Source of the DNA: Virgibacillus halotolerans
GTDB taxonomy: Bacteria > Bacillota > Bacilli > Bacillales > Amphibacillaceae
Direction: 5' to 3'
Assembly (NCBI RefSeq): GCF_016908515.1
Contig: NZ_JAFBEA010000008.1
Location: forward strand, 62,001 to 126,000
Length of the DNA stretch: 64,000 nucleotides
Part shown: in pieces, positions 34,646 through 43,860 of the stretch
How the letters are laid out: each line of letters starts with the position of its first letter
How positions within the stretch are numbered: position 1 is the first letter of the stretch
Made by a program: the position numbers and the translations under genes
Notes under the pieces: model-generated
The model's database searches: none
Told to the model about the DNA's origin: nothing
What the model saw: only the letters and a program-made list of their open reading frames with translations

Positions 34646-35911
34646 TCAATAACCCTGTTCTTTTAAATAGGTTAAAAAGCCTGCTGCAATTTGAATATAC
34701 CTATTCTCCACTTTTTGTTCATCTACTGTCGTCAGTTTTCTATCTTTCATTATCCACTTACCATCAACCATTACATGTTGAACTGCATCACCTTTACTAT
34801 AGAACAATAAATTGTAGAGATAGCTGGAAAAGGTTGCTTTGTTTAACAATGGTCCCAAATCAGAATGTTTTTTAATAAAAACTAAGTCTGCTTTATAACC
34901 ATCTTTTATTTGACCTATTTCTTCCTCTAATTTATAGGCTTTTGCCCCATTTACGGTTGCCATTTTAAAAATATCCTCGGCAGCGAATTTGTTAACAGAA
35001 TTATTTATTTTTAATAAATAATACGTCAACCTCATTAACTCCCACATGTTCGTGTGCGCGTAATCCGTACCTAAACAAACATTTACACCCTTTTCCAGCA
35101 TATAACTAACATCAGCAACCCCTGCTCCTGTATCTAAATTTGAAAGAGGACAATGAACGATGGAGCTCTTCTGTTTGGCTATTAACGCTATATCTTTTTT
35201 GGACATAAAAACACCGTGAAAAAGAACTGTCTGATTATCAAGTAGATCCATTTCATTGTAAAGCTCAATACTGGACTTACCAAATTTGGACTTAACGATG
35301 TCAAATCTCCACTCGTTTTCTAAACAATGCGTCATCATGATCGGATTATATTTATCCTTCATACTTTTCACTCGAAGTAATTCCTCATTAGTAAAGTCCT
35401 CTTCTTCTAATAAATGGCTCCCAAATAAAACATTATCTTTACGTTTATTATAATAATCTCCAATTTCCTCATATGTATCGATTATTCCTCGTATTCCAAT
35501 CTCGTTCATGGCATCACTTAATAACGCTGGCGATTTTGGGTCTGAGTCACTTACAAAGGTTACGCCATGTTTAACCATATCAACATAGCTCTTTTGAGCA
35601 ACATATGCAAAATCTCTCTCTGAGATTTCATTATCCACATAATCAAAAAACAATTGTTGTATTTTACCTTGTTCTGAATCATTACACCAATCTTGAAGTG
35701 CCATTTCTTTCATTAATCCTTTAGTTAGAGGAGAATAACTATGAAAATGGGCATTAATTAAACCTGGAATCACAAAATAATTCTCGCAATCCATTGAACT
35801 CTCTTTATCGCTATCATTAACATTAAATCTGATTTTACCCGCTTCTATTGAAAAATCTCGTGTTTCAAATTCAATATCACCATTTAAAAATGTTGCATTT
35901 TTCAGTCTCAT
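34646..35911 (-). CDS. Amidohydrolase-family enzyme (ATZ/TRZ type)
   Basis: 421 residues. Metal-binding His pair in GLINAHFHSYSPLTKG (residues 51-66), then THCLEN, VLFHGVFMSK, IVHCPLSNLDTGAGV and LGTDYAHTNMWE, the ordered motif set of cytosine deaminase/chlorohydrolase-like amidohydrolases. Likely hydrolyses or deaminates a heterocycle; substrate unknown. Small N- and C-terminal beta domains are as expected. ATG after AGTAAGGGATAATTAG. No partner gene. Confidence 0.75.
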   Translation of the reverse strand: MRLKNATFLNGDIEFETRDFSIEAGKIRFNVNDSDKESSMDCENYFVIPGLINAHFHSYSPLTKGLMKEMALQDWCNDSEQGKIQQLFFDYVDNEISERDFAYVAQKSYVDMVKHGVTFVSDSDPKSPALLSDAMNEIGIRGIIDTYEEIGDYYNKRKDNVLFGSHLLEEEDFTNEELLRVKSMKDKYNPIMMTHCLENEWRFDIVKSKFGKSSIELYNEMDLLDNQTVLFHGVFMSKKDIALIAKQKSSIVHCPLSNLDTGAGVADVSYMLEKGVNVCLGTDYAHTNMWELMRLTYYLLKINNSVNKFAAEDIFKMATVNGAKAYKLEEEIGQIKDGYKADLVFIKKHSDLGPLLNKATFSSYLYNLLFYSKGDAVQHVMVDGKWIMKDRKLTTVDEQKVENRYIQIAAGFLTYLKEQGY

Positions 35912-35965
35912 CTAATTATCCCTTACTTTCTTATATGTTTTATAATATCAATTAATTTCTAGGTC

Positions 35966-36003
35966 ATCTTGTTCAACCATCCTGCCACGTTAGTGCAACA
36001 ATT
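35966..36003 (-). repeat. Cassette repeat, subfamily B, unit B4
   Basis: CATCTTGTTCAACCATCCTG then CCACGTTAGTGCAACA; right core CACGTTAGTGCAAC. Confidence 0.4.
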
Positions 36004-36135
36004 AATTATTCTTATGGAACAAAATTCGTTTATGATCCTCTACTATACTTAATGGAAATGAGTCCCCTACCCTACCCATAACCAATTTAATCAGATTTCG
36101 GGAATGCACCTGATCATTGATTAACACTTTCTTTA

Positions 36136-36669
36136 TCATCTGAAAAGGTTAATCTTTTCCTTTATGTTATCAATAACTGTAGTAATATCTATATTTTCAG
36201 TGTCTATGTACTCTCTAAAATTGTTTTCTTTAAAGGCATTTAAGCATTTTTCAGTTTGCTGAAAACACCAATTACCTTCTTCTTCTCCCCGTTCTCTTAG
36301 TCTTTCATAAATAGTATCCTGACTTGCTGTTAAACAGAAGTGATACGTTTGTTTATCGATATTTTTAAACCCATTTATAATGTAATGAAAGTAATTAGGG
36401 TTTCGAATAGTCATTGGAACGATTAGATGATTCTGATACTTGGTAATTAAAAGATCTGCTACCTTTACAGTTAGCTCCTTCCATAAATGCAAATCTTGAA
36501 AATCCCCTGTTTCAGTTTCAAGTCGTTTCGTATGCTCAGGGATAATATTCCTTAACATAAAACCCACCTCTTCAGGATCATATATCATACTATTTTTTAT
36601 CTCTTTTAGAAGTTCATTAGCAATAGTGGTTTTTCCTACCCCAAATGCTCCATTAATCATTATTATCAT
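36136..36669 (-). CDS. TmrB-like P-loop protein
   Basis: 177 residues. INGAFGVGKTTIANELLKEI is the Walker A loop at the very N-terminus, followed by IYDPEEVGFMLRNIIPEH, and the LIVPMTIRNPNYFHYII segment. This matches B. subtilis TmrB, an ATP-binding protein that confers tunicamycin resistance; whether it does so here is unknown. ATG after GCGGAGGAACGAATTAA. Confidence 0.65.
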   Translation of the reverse strand: MIIMINGAFGVGKTTIANELLKEIKNSMIYDPEEVGFMLRNIIPEHTKRLETETGDFQDLHLWKELTVKVADLLITKYQNHLIVPMTIRNPNYFHYIINGFKNIDKQTYHFCLTASQDTIYERLRERGEEEGNWCFQQTEKCLNAFKENNFREYIDTENIDITTVIDNIKEKINLFR

Positions 36670-36707
36670 TTAATTCGTTCCTCCGCTTTGAATTTCCATA
36701 AATATAA

Positions 36708-37115
36708 TTAAAATTCAATAATAAAAGGCTGAAGATTGTCGTGTAAACAATATTCAATTCTTTGTCTGAAGTTTCCCCAAGTAATCATTTCAAAAGCGCT
36801 ATTCATTGAGAAAAAGCCTACTTCCAAACTCTCAGAACTGGTTGTTGGTTCTCCGCCAATTGGTTTACCCAAAAATAATGTATTACATATAGAATTATCC
36901 ACATTTTGAAACACGCCACAAAACTTTGTAATTTCAATATCTATACCCGATTCTTCCTTTGTTTCCCGAATAGCAGCATCCCTCAAAGACTCGCCCTCTT
37001 CGACCTGTCCACCGGGCATTTCCCATCCCCTTCTTGGCCCTTTAATTAATAAAATTTCTTTGCGATCATTTAAAACAATCGTTGCAGCAGAAACAATATG
37101 CTTCGGTGTTGTCAT
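36708..37115 (-). CDS. Nudix hydrolase
   Basis: 135 residues. A complete Nudix box: GGQVEEGESLRDAAIRETKE then ESGI, fitting Gx5Ex7REUxEExGU. WEMPGG precedes it. Hydrolyses a nucleoside diphosphate linked to X by family; substrate unknown. ATG after AAAGGAGGTTAAAAAAT. A strong hairpin lies just upstream. Confidence 0.8.
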   Translation of the reverse strand: MTTPKHIVSAATIVLNDRKEILLIKGPRRGWEMPGGQVEEGESLRDAAIRETKEESGIDIEITKFCGVFQNVDNSICNTLFLGKPIGGEPTTSSESLEVGFFSMNSAFEMITWGNFRQRIEYCLHDNLQPFIIEF

Positions 37116-37153
37116 ATTTTTTAACCTCCTTTTTAGTATACTGTTATTTACAG

Positions 37154-37199
37154 AACAAATAAGAGTTCACCTAATTTATAAGTGTAACTCTTATTTGTT
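37154..37199. terminator. Strong hairpin between GNAT and Nudix genes
   Basis: AACAAATAAGAGTT and AACTCTTATTTGTT are perfectly complementary over 14 bp with an 18-nt loop; the plus-strand side continues into ATTTTTT. It would end plus-strand transcription best; on the minus strand it separates the two genes. Confidence 0.6.
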
Positions 37200-37241
37200 T
37201 ATTTTTTCAATAGCGAAACATTCCATAAATTTTAACCGATC

Positions 37242-37652
37242 CTAATTTAACTTTGCAAATGCTACAGTAGAGCCCTTATCGCAAGATTGGAAACCATTTT
37301 TTTCATAGAAATATCTTACATCTGGGGCTTCTTCAGTTAATAGAACTTTTTGACGAACATTTCGATGCTTCTCCAAAATTTGTTGTATTAATTGAGTAGC
37401 AATACCTTGATTTTGATATAAATTTAAAACAAGTATATCTTGAATGTAAATAATCGTTAAACCATCATCAATAACACGTATTAATCCGACTAATCGCTCT
37501 CCATCCCAAGCAGATATAACTTCTAAAGAGTGGATTAACGCTTTTTGAAGGTGCTCTAAATCTTTTGTATAAGCCGCCCATTGCACATCATTATATAAAT
37601 TTTCCAATTGTTTTTTATCAATCGTTTTACAATTTTTAAATGTAATTGTCAT
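37242..37652 (-). CDS. GNAT acetyltransferase
   Basis: 136 residues from the second ATG (37652), correctly spaced after GAGGAGGATAAAA; the first ATG overlaps the ribosome binding site. IIYIQDILVLNLYQNQGIAT is the acetyl-CoA core (QNQGIA), then VRQKVLLTEEAPDVRYFYEK, NGFQSCDKGS. Substrate unknown. Single gene. Confidence 0.75.
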   Translation of the reverse strand: MTITFKNCKTIDKKQLENLYNDVQWAAYTKDLEHLQKALIHSLEVISAWDGERLVGLIRVIDDGLTIIYIQDILVLNLYQNQGIATQLIQQILEKHRNVRQKVLLTEEAPDVRYFYEKNGFQSCDKGSTVAFAKLN

Positions 37653-37836
37653 TTTTATCCTCCTCATTTTTTTACTTTGAAGAGCTGTTGCGTAATTTAA
37701 CCACTGTCTTATACCTCCCTTCAGTCAATCACTGATTAGTTTAGATACTTGTATAATAGCTTCTTCGACATTCTTTAGCCTATTCCTGCTTACTCAACAA
37801 TTGATATATTTATAGGGTGGAAATTAGAATTTGATC

Positions 37837-37918
37837 GTTGTTCAACTAACTAACCAGCACCGTTTATGCAACTTTTGATTGCTCTTTTGAACAAAAGAAC
37901 CAGTTAGCATAATAATGT
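37837..37918 (-). repeat. Cassette repeat, subfamily B, unit B5 (type example)
   Basis: GTTGTTCAACTAACTAACCA, then GCACCGTTTATGCAAC and TTGAACAAAAGAACCAGTTA followed by GCATAAT. The best-preserved B-type unit, immediately next to the stop codon of the kinase-like gene. Confidence 0.55.
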
Positions 37919-38484
37919 TATGATCGATTTAAAATTTCCTCGTATATTTTATCTGTAATTTTAGATACCGATAGTGTCCCATCCACAATGATATCTGAAT
38001 TCGGTTTAATAGATTTTAGCATTTCAAGATAGCCTCGTCTTCCTTGCGATATGTAGTTTTCCATTTCAATCAAGATATGTTTATTAGAGCTATTTTTAAA
38101 ATCTCTTATTACCCGACGCGCCATTGCAATATCCAATGGAGTATCAATATAAACAGCAAGGTCAATCAAGTTACTTGTTTTAGCGTGTTTAAAAGCAAAC
38201 GGAAAGTCAAGCACAATGTAGTCTAAAGGTTTAGTAAGCAACGCTTCTAAATCTCTAATTAATGGAGCTAGATCCCATTCGTCATAATCCGCTCCCTTGT
38301 CAATCCAATCAATAATGTTATCGGGGCCATCAAAATCATAGTCATCAAAAAAAAGTGCTTTGGAATTCTGTAATTTTTCGTTTAAATGTTTCGCAATGGT
38401 CGTTTTCCCTCCACCCGAGACTCCAGCAATGGCAATAACAAGTGGTGGTTTTCCTTTTTCTATAACCTTCACCCCTTTTCTCAA
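37918..38484 (-). CDS. Uridine-kinase-like P-loop NTPase
   Basis: 188 residues. Walker A GVSGGGKTTIAKHLNE near residues 21-36, an aspartate pair ALFFDDYDFDGPDN, and DYIVLDFPFAFKH match the uridine kinase/phosphoribulokinase family of small-molecule kinases. Substrate unknown. TTG start at 38484 or a GTG four codons on; neither ribosome binding site is decisive. Confidence 0.65.
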   Translation of the reverse strand: MRKGVKVIEKGKPPLVIAIAGVSGGGKTTIAKHLNEKLQNSKALFFDDYDFDGPDNIIDWIDKGADYDEWDLAPLIRDLEALLTKPLDYIVLDFPFAFKHAKTSNLIDLAVYIDTPLDIAMARRVIRDFKNSSNKHILIEMENYISQGRRGYLEMLKSIKPNSDIIVDGTLSVSKITDKIYEEILNRS

Positions 38485-38526
38485 ATATCATCTTTCACAA
38501 ACCTGTTTCTTTACTTGAAGAAGAGA

Positions 38527-38560
38527 CATAACCGTTGTTCCAATAAGGACCAGTGTATAT
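38527..38560 (-). repeat. Cassette repeat, subfamily B, unit B6
   Basis: ATAACCGTTGTTCCAATAAG then GACCAGTGTATATG, a diverged B core. Confidence 0.35.
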
Positions 38561-38582
38561 GTAATAGGAAGTATTGGCTGTT

Positions 38583-38777
38583 TTAGCGGAAGAAGATGGA
38601 ATAAATTATAAAACCTACTATTATTAAAAGAATAAGTATTCCAGTACCTTTCCAACCTAAACTTCCAACTAAGTCAGGAAGTCCTCCACCGTGAACGCTT
38701 CCAGAAGGGTTTCTTTTTAAATCTTCTTGTCGCAGTCTTTCTCTTCTTTCATCAGGAGTTTCTTTATCTTTACTCAA
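38583..38777 (-). CDS. DUF6366-like small membrane protein
   Basis: 64 residues from the TTG at 38777, eight bases after GGAGG. SKDKETPDERRERLRQEDLK, then NPSGSVHGGGLPDLVGSLGW and one C-terminal helix (LILLIIVGFIIYSIFFR). The polar N-terminus plus GSLGWKGTG matches the DUF6366 family from memory. Function unknown. Confidence 0.6.
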   Translation of the reverse strand: MSKDKETPDERRERLRQEDLKRNPSGSVHGGGLPDLVGSLGWKGTGILILLIIVGFIIYSIFFR

Positions 38778-38817
38778 TGAAAAAACCTCCAATTCAAGTT
38801 CCGTCTATTTTAATTGT

Positions 38818-38852
38818 TAATTCACTATCCGACCCATTAGTTGTACAAGATA
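38818..38852 (-). repeat. Cassette repeat, subfamily B, unit B7
   Basis: TTCACTATCCGACCCATTAG then TTGTACAAGAT, upstream of the DUF6366-like gene. Confidence 0.35.
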
Positions 38853-38941
38853 AGATCAATTTTGATTTTCTTGTTCACGTAAAGCATCAGTTAAGTACAG
38901 CTTTCCACAAACCTTGATTGTTTGATAATATACCAAATGGA

Positions 38942-39328
38942 TCATCCTTCAACAATTGCAAGGTATTTCAAGACTTCTGACTTTAATTCAACGATTAAAA
39001 TATCTTCTCTTTCCTTGGCTGAAAAAACCTTTGCACCAACTGGGAGTTTATTCGCCATTTCATCTTTGAAATCTGTATTCGTGTCATTTCTTGTTTTTAT
39101 TTCACCGATTTGAATGTCTTTTGTTAAATCTAATTCTTCAACCCAATCTATACTAGTTTCATATATTACTCCATCATACTGAAAAATATCAGCATCAGGG
39201 TCCAATGTTAGCACTTCCGCGGCATCAATACTATCAGTCGTTTCTTGAGTTGTTTCCCCTTCACTAGTGCATCCAGTAATCGTAAATAAAGTTAATGCGA
39301 TCAAAGTATAAAATAACTTTTGGACCAT
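38942..39328 (-). CDS. Lipoprotein of unknown function
   Basis: 128 residues, lipobox ITGC (Cys20). After a short acidic linker (TQETTDSIDAAEV) comes DGVIYETSIDWVEELDLTKD, PVGAKVFSAKEREDILIVEL, a pattern seen in small Bacillaceae lipoproteins of unknown role. ATG after AAAAGGGGATAATACG. Confidence 0.6.
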   Translation of the reverse strand: MVQKLFYTLIALTLFTITGCTSEGETTQETTDSIDAAEVLTLDPDADIFQYDGVIYETSIDWVEELDLTKDIQIGEIKTRNDTNTDFKDEMANKLPVGAKVFSAKEREDILIVELKSEVLKYLAIVEG

Positions 39329-39425
39329 CGTATTATCCCCTTTTTTATACAGATACGGTTATATTTATTCTTGCTTTATCCTGTACCTTTAATGAAAAAA
39401 GCGACTGTACAGTAATTTCCAATAC

Positions 39426-39535
39426 GATAATCCCTTCTTCCGTTTAAGCACCAGTTCGTAATATAAGGTTAGCTAGAATTTACTGGTTGACCTTTTTCTA
39501 TAAGGTCTTATTATAACGTTAGCCTGGGTAGAGCG
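39426..39535 (-). repeat. Subfamily B core joined to AACCAG repeat, copy 4 (long form)
   Basis: TTCCGTTTAAGCACCAGTTC, GTAATATAAGGTTAGCTAGA, ATTTACTGGTTGACC, then GTCTTATTATAACGTTAGCC. Combines a cassette core with the second repeat and its long tail, as in copy 3. Confidence 0.6.
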
Positions 39536-39628
39536 TCGCACCAGTGGGACTTGATTTCTATACTATTGTTAATCCCCTTATCTGACATCGTGCCAAAAGT
39601 TCAAGTCTAGGTAAAGTTAAAAAAAAAA

Positions 39629-40495
39629 TTACTTGCTATCTAATATGTATTGTACAAATGAGGTCACTTTCTCTTTTTTATGTTTATCAAATATCATATA
39701 AACATTTTGTTTTGGAATTTCTGCCTGTGAAATAAATGGTATACAAGAAAGTAGCCCTTTCTCTTCATCATTTTTTATAATACTCTCTAACATAAATCCA
39801 ATGCCTTCACCTTTAAGTAGAAGCCGTAAGGCCACAGCTGAATGATCCACCCTAAACCGCATTGCCTCGTGTTCTCCAACCTCCAGCTTGAACCAATCGG
39901 AGAATTCTGTTCCCCAATTATAATGTATAAAAGGCATTTCTTTTAATTGATTCGATTTAAGTGAGTCGATTTCACTAACAATATGTGAAGCACCTACCAA
40001 ATGTATAGCTTCAGTTCTAACAGTGGAGACGTTGAATTGAGAAGACCAAGGGGACTTATAAACAAATCCAACATCTATTAATCCATAGCGAATCTTCTCA
40101 ATAATATCTTCTGAATGTCCGGATATTAATCGGAGTGCTGTTTTGGGATTATATGATTGATACTGATGAATTTGATCAAAAATTTGGGTATCCCAAAGAG
40201 AATTCATTCCACCTATCACCAGACTAACATCAAATCTTGATTGAATTCTTGTAGTTTTAATACCCTCGCTCATGATTTCTAATGCTTGTTGAACATAAAC
40301 TAAAAATGTCTTTCCCTCTTCCGTGATTTCTACACTACGAGTTTTTCTTATAAAGAGCTTTTCCCCAATTTCTTCCTCAAGTAATTTTATCCTTGCTGTA
40401 ACTGTTGATTGAACTACATTCATTTCTTCCGCAGTACGAGTAAAGTTTCTACTGCTAGCTAATGATTTAAAGGTTTTCAATTGTTCCAAATCCAC
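39629..40495 (-). CDS. LysR-family transcriptional regulator
   Basis: 288 residues from a GTG at 40495, eight bases after AAAGGAG; a longer ATG start is unlikely. N-terminal winged HTH: LEQLKTFKSLASSRNFTRTA, EEMNVVQSTVTARIKLLEEE; the rest is the substrate-binding domain (VSLVIGGMNSLWDTQIFDQI). Divergent from the MFS gene at 40601, with a 105-bp shared control region; likely controls that exporter. Confidence 0.85.
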   Translation of the reverse strand: MDLEQLKTFKSLASSRNFTRTAEEMNVVQSTVTARIKLLEEEIGEKLFIRKTRSVEITEEGKTFLVYVQQALEIMSEGIKTTRIQSRFDVSLVIGGMNSLWDTQIFDQIHQYQSYNPKTALRLISGHSEDIIEKIRYGLIDVGFVYKSPWSSQFNVSTVRTEAIHLVGASHIVSEIDSLKSNQLKEMPFIHYNWGTEFSDWFKLEVGEHEAMRFRVDHSAVALRLLLKGEGIGFMLESIIKNDEEKGLLSCIPFISQAEIPKQNVYMIFDKHKKEKVTSFVQYILDSK

Positions 40496-40600
40496 TTTTA
40501 TTCTCCTTTCGATTGATTCGTTTTTTTCATTAATACAATTTAAATAATTCATTTTTATAATCTATCTGATTCCTTTACTATAAATTATAGGAGGGATCAC

Positions 40601-41755
40601 ATGACGAAGCAAACATATATTCTAACATTTTTAATATTTATACTTTCCACTGGTGGATATACAGCAATGCCTTTATTTCCACTACTTACTGATATTCATA
40701 GCATATCCCTTGCTCAAGCTAGTACTTTAACAGCTATTTATATTTTCACTCAACAAACCACACCTGTTTTTCTGGGTCCTCTAGGAGATTATTATGGATA
40801 TAAAAAAATATCTATTATCGGAGAAATGATTAGGGGTATAGGATTTATAGGAGTTGGAAGCGTTTCGAACTACATATCGTTATTACTCTTTGCTTCTTTA
40901 GCTGGATTGGGAGGGGGATTTGCAGGACCATCCTTACAATCACTGATGATGAAAAGTGCAAAGCTCGAAGCTAGAGCTAAGGTTTCCTCTTTGCGAGCTA
41001 GTGCTACAAATGCTGGTTTACTTTTAGGTCCTGTTATTGCTGGTATAGTAATCTGGACAGGATATTTCAATCTTATTTTTATATCTGCAGGAATTCTATA
41101 TTTGTTGGGGGCCATATTACTATTTCTATTTGTGGACCCTCATGAAAGCAAATCAAGGAATAAAAAGTTAAATCGCAAAGACATAATCGAAATACTACAT
41201 AATAAAGGCTTCATCCAACTTATGATTTTTATGTTAATGTACTATATTATTTTTGCACAATTATTTGTAACAATGCCGGAATATGCCAAGCAATTTACAA
41301 ATCAGATTCAAGCATTGTTCCTCATTAATGGGATAACAGGTTTGATCCTACAATACCCCGTTGGATTATTAATCAGTAAATATAACAAACCAATTTTTTT
41401 TGTGACAATTGGTATTACGCTAATCACACTATCTTTTCTTACATTATCTTTATGGAATCATTTAGCTGCATTATTCCTAGCTATTCTCTTATTTACAATT
41501 GGTGGAGTCTTCATTTTGCCTATTATCGAAACAGCTATTGCAAGATATTCTGATAACTCAGGAAAAATGGGGCTATACTTTGGTGTTAGTAAATTATCAG
41601 ATGGACTAGGTAGACCATTAGGAAGTTTACTTGGTGGGTGGTTATTTTATAACTTTTTCCCTTCAATGATTTGGTTTACATTTGCTATTTTTAGTGTTTT
41701 CATTCTTATATATGTTTTAATGATTTCCAAGATAAAAGGATTGAATAATAATTAG
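40601..41755 (+). CDS. MFS transporter
   Basis: 384 residues, about twelve helices, with the loop 2-3 motif GPLGDYYGYKKISIIGEMIR and a repeat of it at ISKYNKPIFF. N-terminus TYILTFLIFILSTGGYTAMP. A drug- or metabolite-exporting MFS of the DHA1 type by appearance. ATG after ATAGGAGGGATCAC. Divergently paired with the LysR regulator. Confidence 0.8.
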   Translation: MTKQTYILTFLIFILSTGGYTAMPLFPLLTDIHSISLAQASTLTAIYIFTQQTTPVFLGPLGDYYGYKKISIIGEMIRGIGFIGVGSVSNYISLLLFASLAGLGGGFAGPSLQSLMMKSAKLEARAKVSSLRASATNAGLLLGPVIAGIVIWTGYFNLIFISAGILYLLGAILLFLFVDPHESKSRNKKLNRKDIIEILHNKGFIQLMIFMLMYYIIFAQLFVTMPEYAKQFTNQIQALFLINGITGLILQYPVGLLISKYNKPIFFVTIGITLITLSFLTLSLWNHLAALFLAILLFTIGGVFILPIIETAIARYSDNSGKMGLYFGVSKLSDGLGRPLGSLLGGWLFYNFFPSMIWFTFAIFSVFILIYVLMISKIKGLNNN

Positions 41756-41778
41756 AATTTCTTATTGTTATTTAATTA

Positions 41779-41815
41779 TCCTTCTTCCATTAACCTGCGA
41801 CGTTAATTGAATAAC
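41779..41815 (-). repeat. Cassette repeat, subfamily B, unit B8
   Basis: CCTTCTTCCATTAACCTGCG then ACGTTAATTGAATAAC, next to the end of the plus-strand MFS gene. Confidence 0.4.
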
Positions 41816-41896
41816 TACACCTTCAATATTAACATAATAATTGAAAAATATTTACTAAAGGAAAAGACGATCGTTTTGATGATCGCCTTGTTTCAC

Positions 41897-41920
41897 TATT
41901 GCACCATATATGGTGCAATA
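41897..41920. repeat. Perfect 24-bp palindrome
   Basis: Arms TATTGCACCATA and TATGGTGCAATA with no loop. It carries GCACC on both strands, the core of the B-type repeat, and lies 30 bp from the stop of the phosphatase gene. Preceded by a weaker hairpin (CGATC...GATCG). Confidence 0.6.
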
Positions 41921-41949
41921 AGAGAAGGGATTATATTACTAGTTTTAAT

Positions 41950-42525
41950 TCAACAACTAATCTGGATCCAGCCTGTTTCTTGTAGGAAATCATTTCTTGT
42001 GAGACTTTGACCAGAAATCATTTGACGATAAGAAGTAATGGTACCATCGTGTGATACTATATAAATGTTTTCTTTTTGTAATTGTTTACAATCTGCAATG
42101 AACTCTTCTGCTAATTTCGTGAATTGGTTTTCAGGCAAAGTATTTATGCCATCAGACCATATATTTAGAGGAACCTTCATATCGATTTCAAAAGTTGGAT
42201 AATCATTTTTAATTATTTCTAAATCAATTATTTTATCACAAGGTAATGTACTCTTGTCTGGACGAATGGGAAACATTCTAGGAGACACTAATGGGCTTAC
42301 AATTTTCCAGCAATCTATATTTTCACTCCAAATAAATGCTGTTTCCAAAGTTCTTCTAATAGGACTAATAATAATAATATCTTTATTAGTTAAAGGAATT
42401 TGGTTTATTAATAATTTCGCTTGTTCTGCCCCTTTTGTAGTTAGTGAAGGGTCTTCTATTTGTAGGCTTCTAGGTATATCTAGTGTATGCTCTCCTTGTC
42501 CGTGACGAATCAGTACTAACTTCAT
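41950..42525 (-). CDS. Histidine phosphatase family protein
   Basis: 191 residues. KLVLIRHGQGEHTLD supplies the phospho-acceptor His of the RHG motif, ISPIRRTLETAF the second Arg, and YIVSHDGTITSYRQ the distal His. A branch-1 (phosphoglycerate-mutase-like) phosphatase; substrate unknown. ATG after AAAGGAGAGTCTAA. Confidence 0.8.
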   Translation of the reverse strand: MKLVLIRHGQGEHTLDIPRSLQIEDPSLTTKGAEQAKLLINQIPLTNKDIIIISPIRRTLETAFIWSENIDCWKIVSPLVSPRMFPIRPDKSTLPCDKIIDLEIIKNDYPTFEIDMKVPLNIWSDGINTLPENQFTKLAEEFIADCKQLQKENIYIVSHDGTITSYRQMISGQSLTRNDFLQETGWIQISC

Positions 42526-42805
42526 TTAGACTCTCCTTTATAAATTCAAATGAAGACATAACTTTTTCTTAAAAACACCTTTAAAGCAGTCTCGGGTGCA
42601 AAAGTTCCTCATCTTTATGATAATAAAATTCACTAAGTTTTTCTGAAATTTAATTATCATACTTTTTATTATCGAAGACAAACAAATCCCCCCAGATTTC
42701 TTATTTATTGGCGTCATGTTTAGATACCAACCAACTTAAACCTTAGAGTCTCTTCATCCCTTTATTTTTTCATCAAATGTATTTCATTTTTATTGTTCCA
42801 TTTCC

Positions 42806-43801
42806 TTAAGAATAGTTGATTTGTCCAACAGCACCGTTAACGAGTATATTTTGAGGTGGCATATGACCGATATCTACATCATATATCACTGGAATTTCAT
42901 CCCCAAATACCTCAATTAAAGCGTCCTCTAATGTAAAGTCTTTTGTTGGTGCATACCCACTCGCTCTTCCTAGAAGAATACCATTTGTATTTTTAAACCA
43001 TCCATTAAATTTCATTTGCCATAAAGCACGATAAATTTCAGCAGCAGTCATTCCAACCGTTTCTAAATACCATACCACACCTTCTTCTTTCGTGTACTTA
43101 GAAATGAATTCATCTACTTTATCAAACGGTGTGCCTATCAAAATTTGCAACGTATTTACCACACCACCCAATAATCTTCCTGAAAACGCAACTTCCTTGT
43201 TTTTAGATAAACTTTTCCACTCGGTTTTTTTATCAAAATAAAAACCAGTCCCCGGATTTTTAAAAGTCTTTTCCCACGAAGACTGATAATAATCAGAGGA
43301 ATATTGAACTATTTCTTCGTTTTCTGAGCATCCTAATACATCGGTCCATTTAGATGTAACAGCATCCCATTTTGGAGCTGATAGTTCAACGAAATTTGTT
43401 CCATGAGCGGAAGCATTACCAGTAATGGTTGTGTATACAAAGGATAGTGTACTAATATCTGAATATCCTAGTATCCATTTGGGCGGCAATTCCTTCAGTA
43501 GATTCCAATCAATTAAAGGCAACATTTCCATTGACAGTTGCCCTCCCCAAGGAGGAATAATTGCTGAAATCGAATCATCTTTCAAAAAGGAAATAAAATC
43601 CTTGGTTCTCTTCTCTTTAGATGAACTTTTTGCTTTATATTCTGTCCAAATTGTATCCCCTTCGATTACTGAAAAACCTTTTTCTTCAACATTTCCTTTA
43701 GCTTTGGATAACAATATATGTAACGATTCCTCGACACCACTGGATGGTGCTGTAACTGCTATTTGATCTCCAGTTTTTAAAGGCTTTGGATATTTAATCA
43801 T
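42806..43801 (-). CDS. S66-family peptidase (LD-carboxypeptidase / MccF-like)
   Basis: 331 residues. N-terminal KPLKTGDQIAVTAPSSGVEE, the nucleophile region ILGYSDISTLSFVYTTITGN with Ser in GYSD, and the C-terminal GHMPPQNILVNGAV with the catalytic His. Acts as a serine carboxypeptidase: LD-carboxypeptidases trim muropeptides, MccF cleaves microcin C7. The family branch with an internal EGVVWYLETVGM is close to MccF. ATG after AAAGGGGATAGCCTA. Confidence 0.75.
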   Translation of the reverse strand: MIKYPKPLKTGDQIAVTAPSSGVEESLHILLSKAKGNVEEKGFSVIEGDTIWTEYKAKSSSKEKRTKDFISFLKDDSISAIIPPWGGQLSMEMLPLIDWNLLKELPPKWILGYSDISTLSFVYTTITGNASAHGTNFVELSAPKWDAVTSKWTDVLGCSENEEIVQYSSDYYQSSWEKTFKNPGTGFYFDKKTEWKSLSKNKEVAFSGRLLGGVVNTLQILIGTPFDKVDEFISKYTKEEGVVWYLETVGMTAAEIYRALWQMKFNGWFKNTNGILLGRASGYAPTKDFTLEDALIEVFGDEIPVIYDVDIGHMPPQNILVNGAVGQINYS

Positions 43802-43860
43802 TAGGCTATCCCCTTTAGTACAAATTTGTTTTCAAGAAGGATCAAATTTTGTTTATGCGT

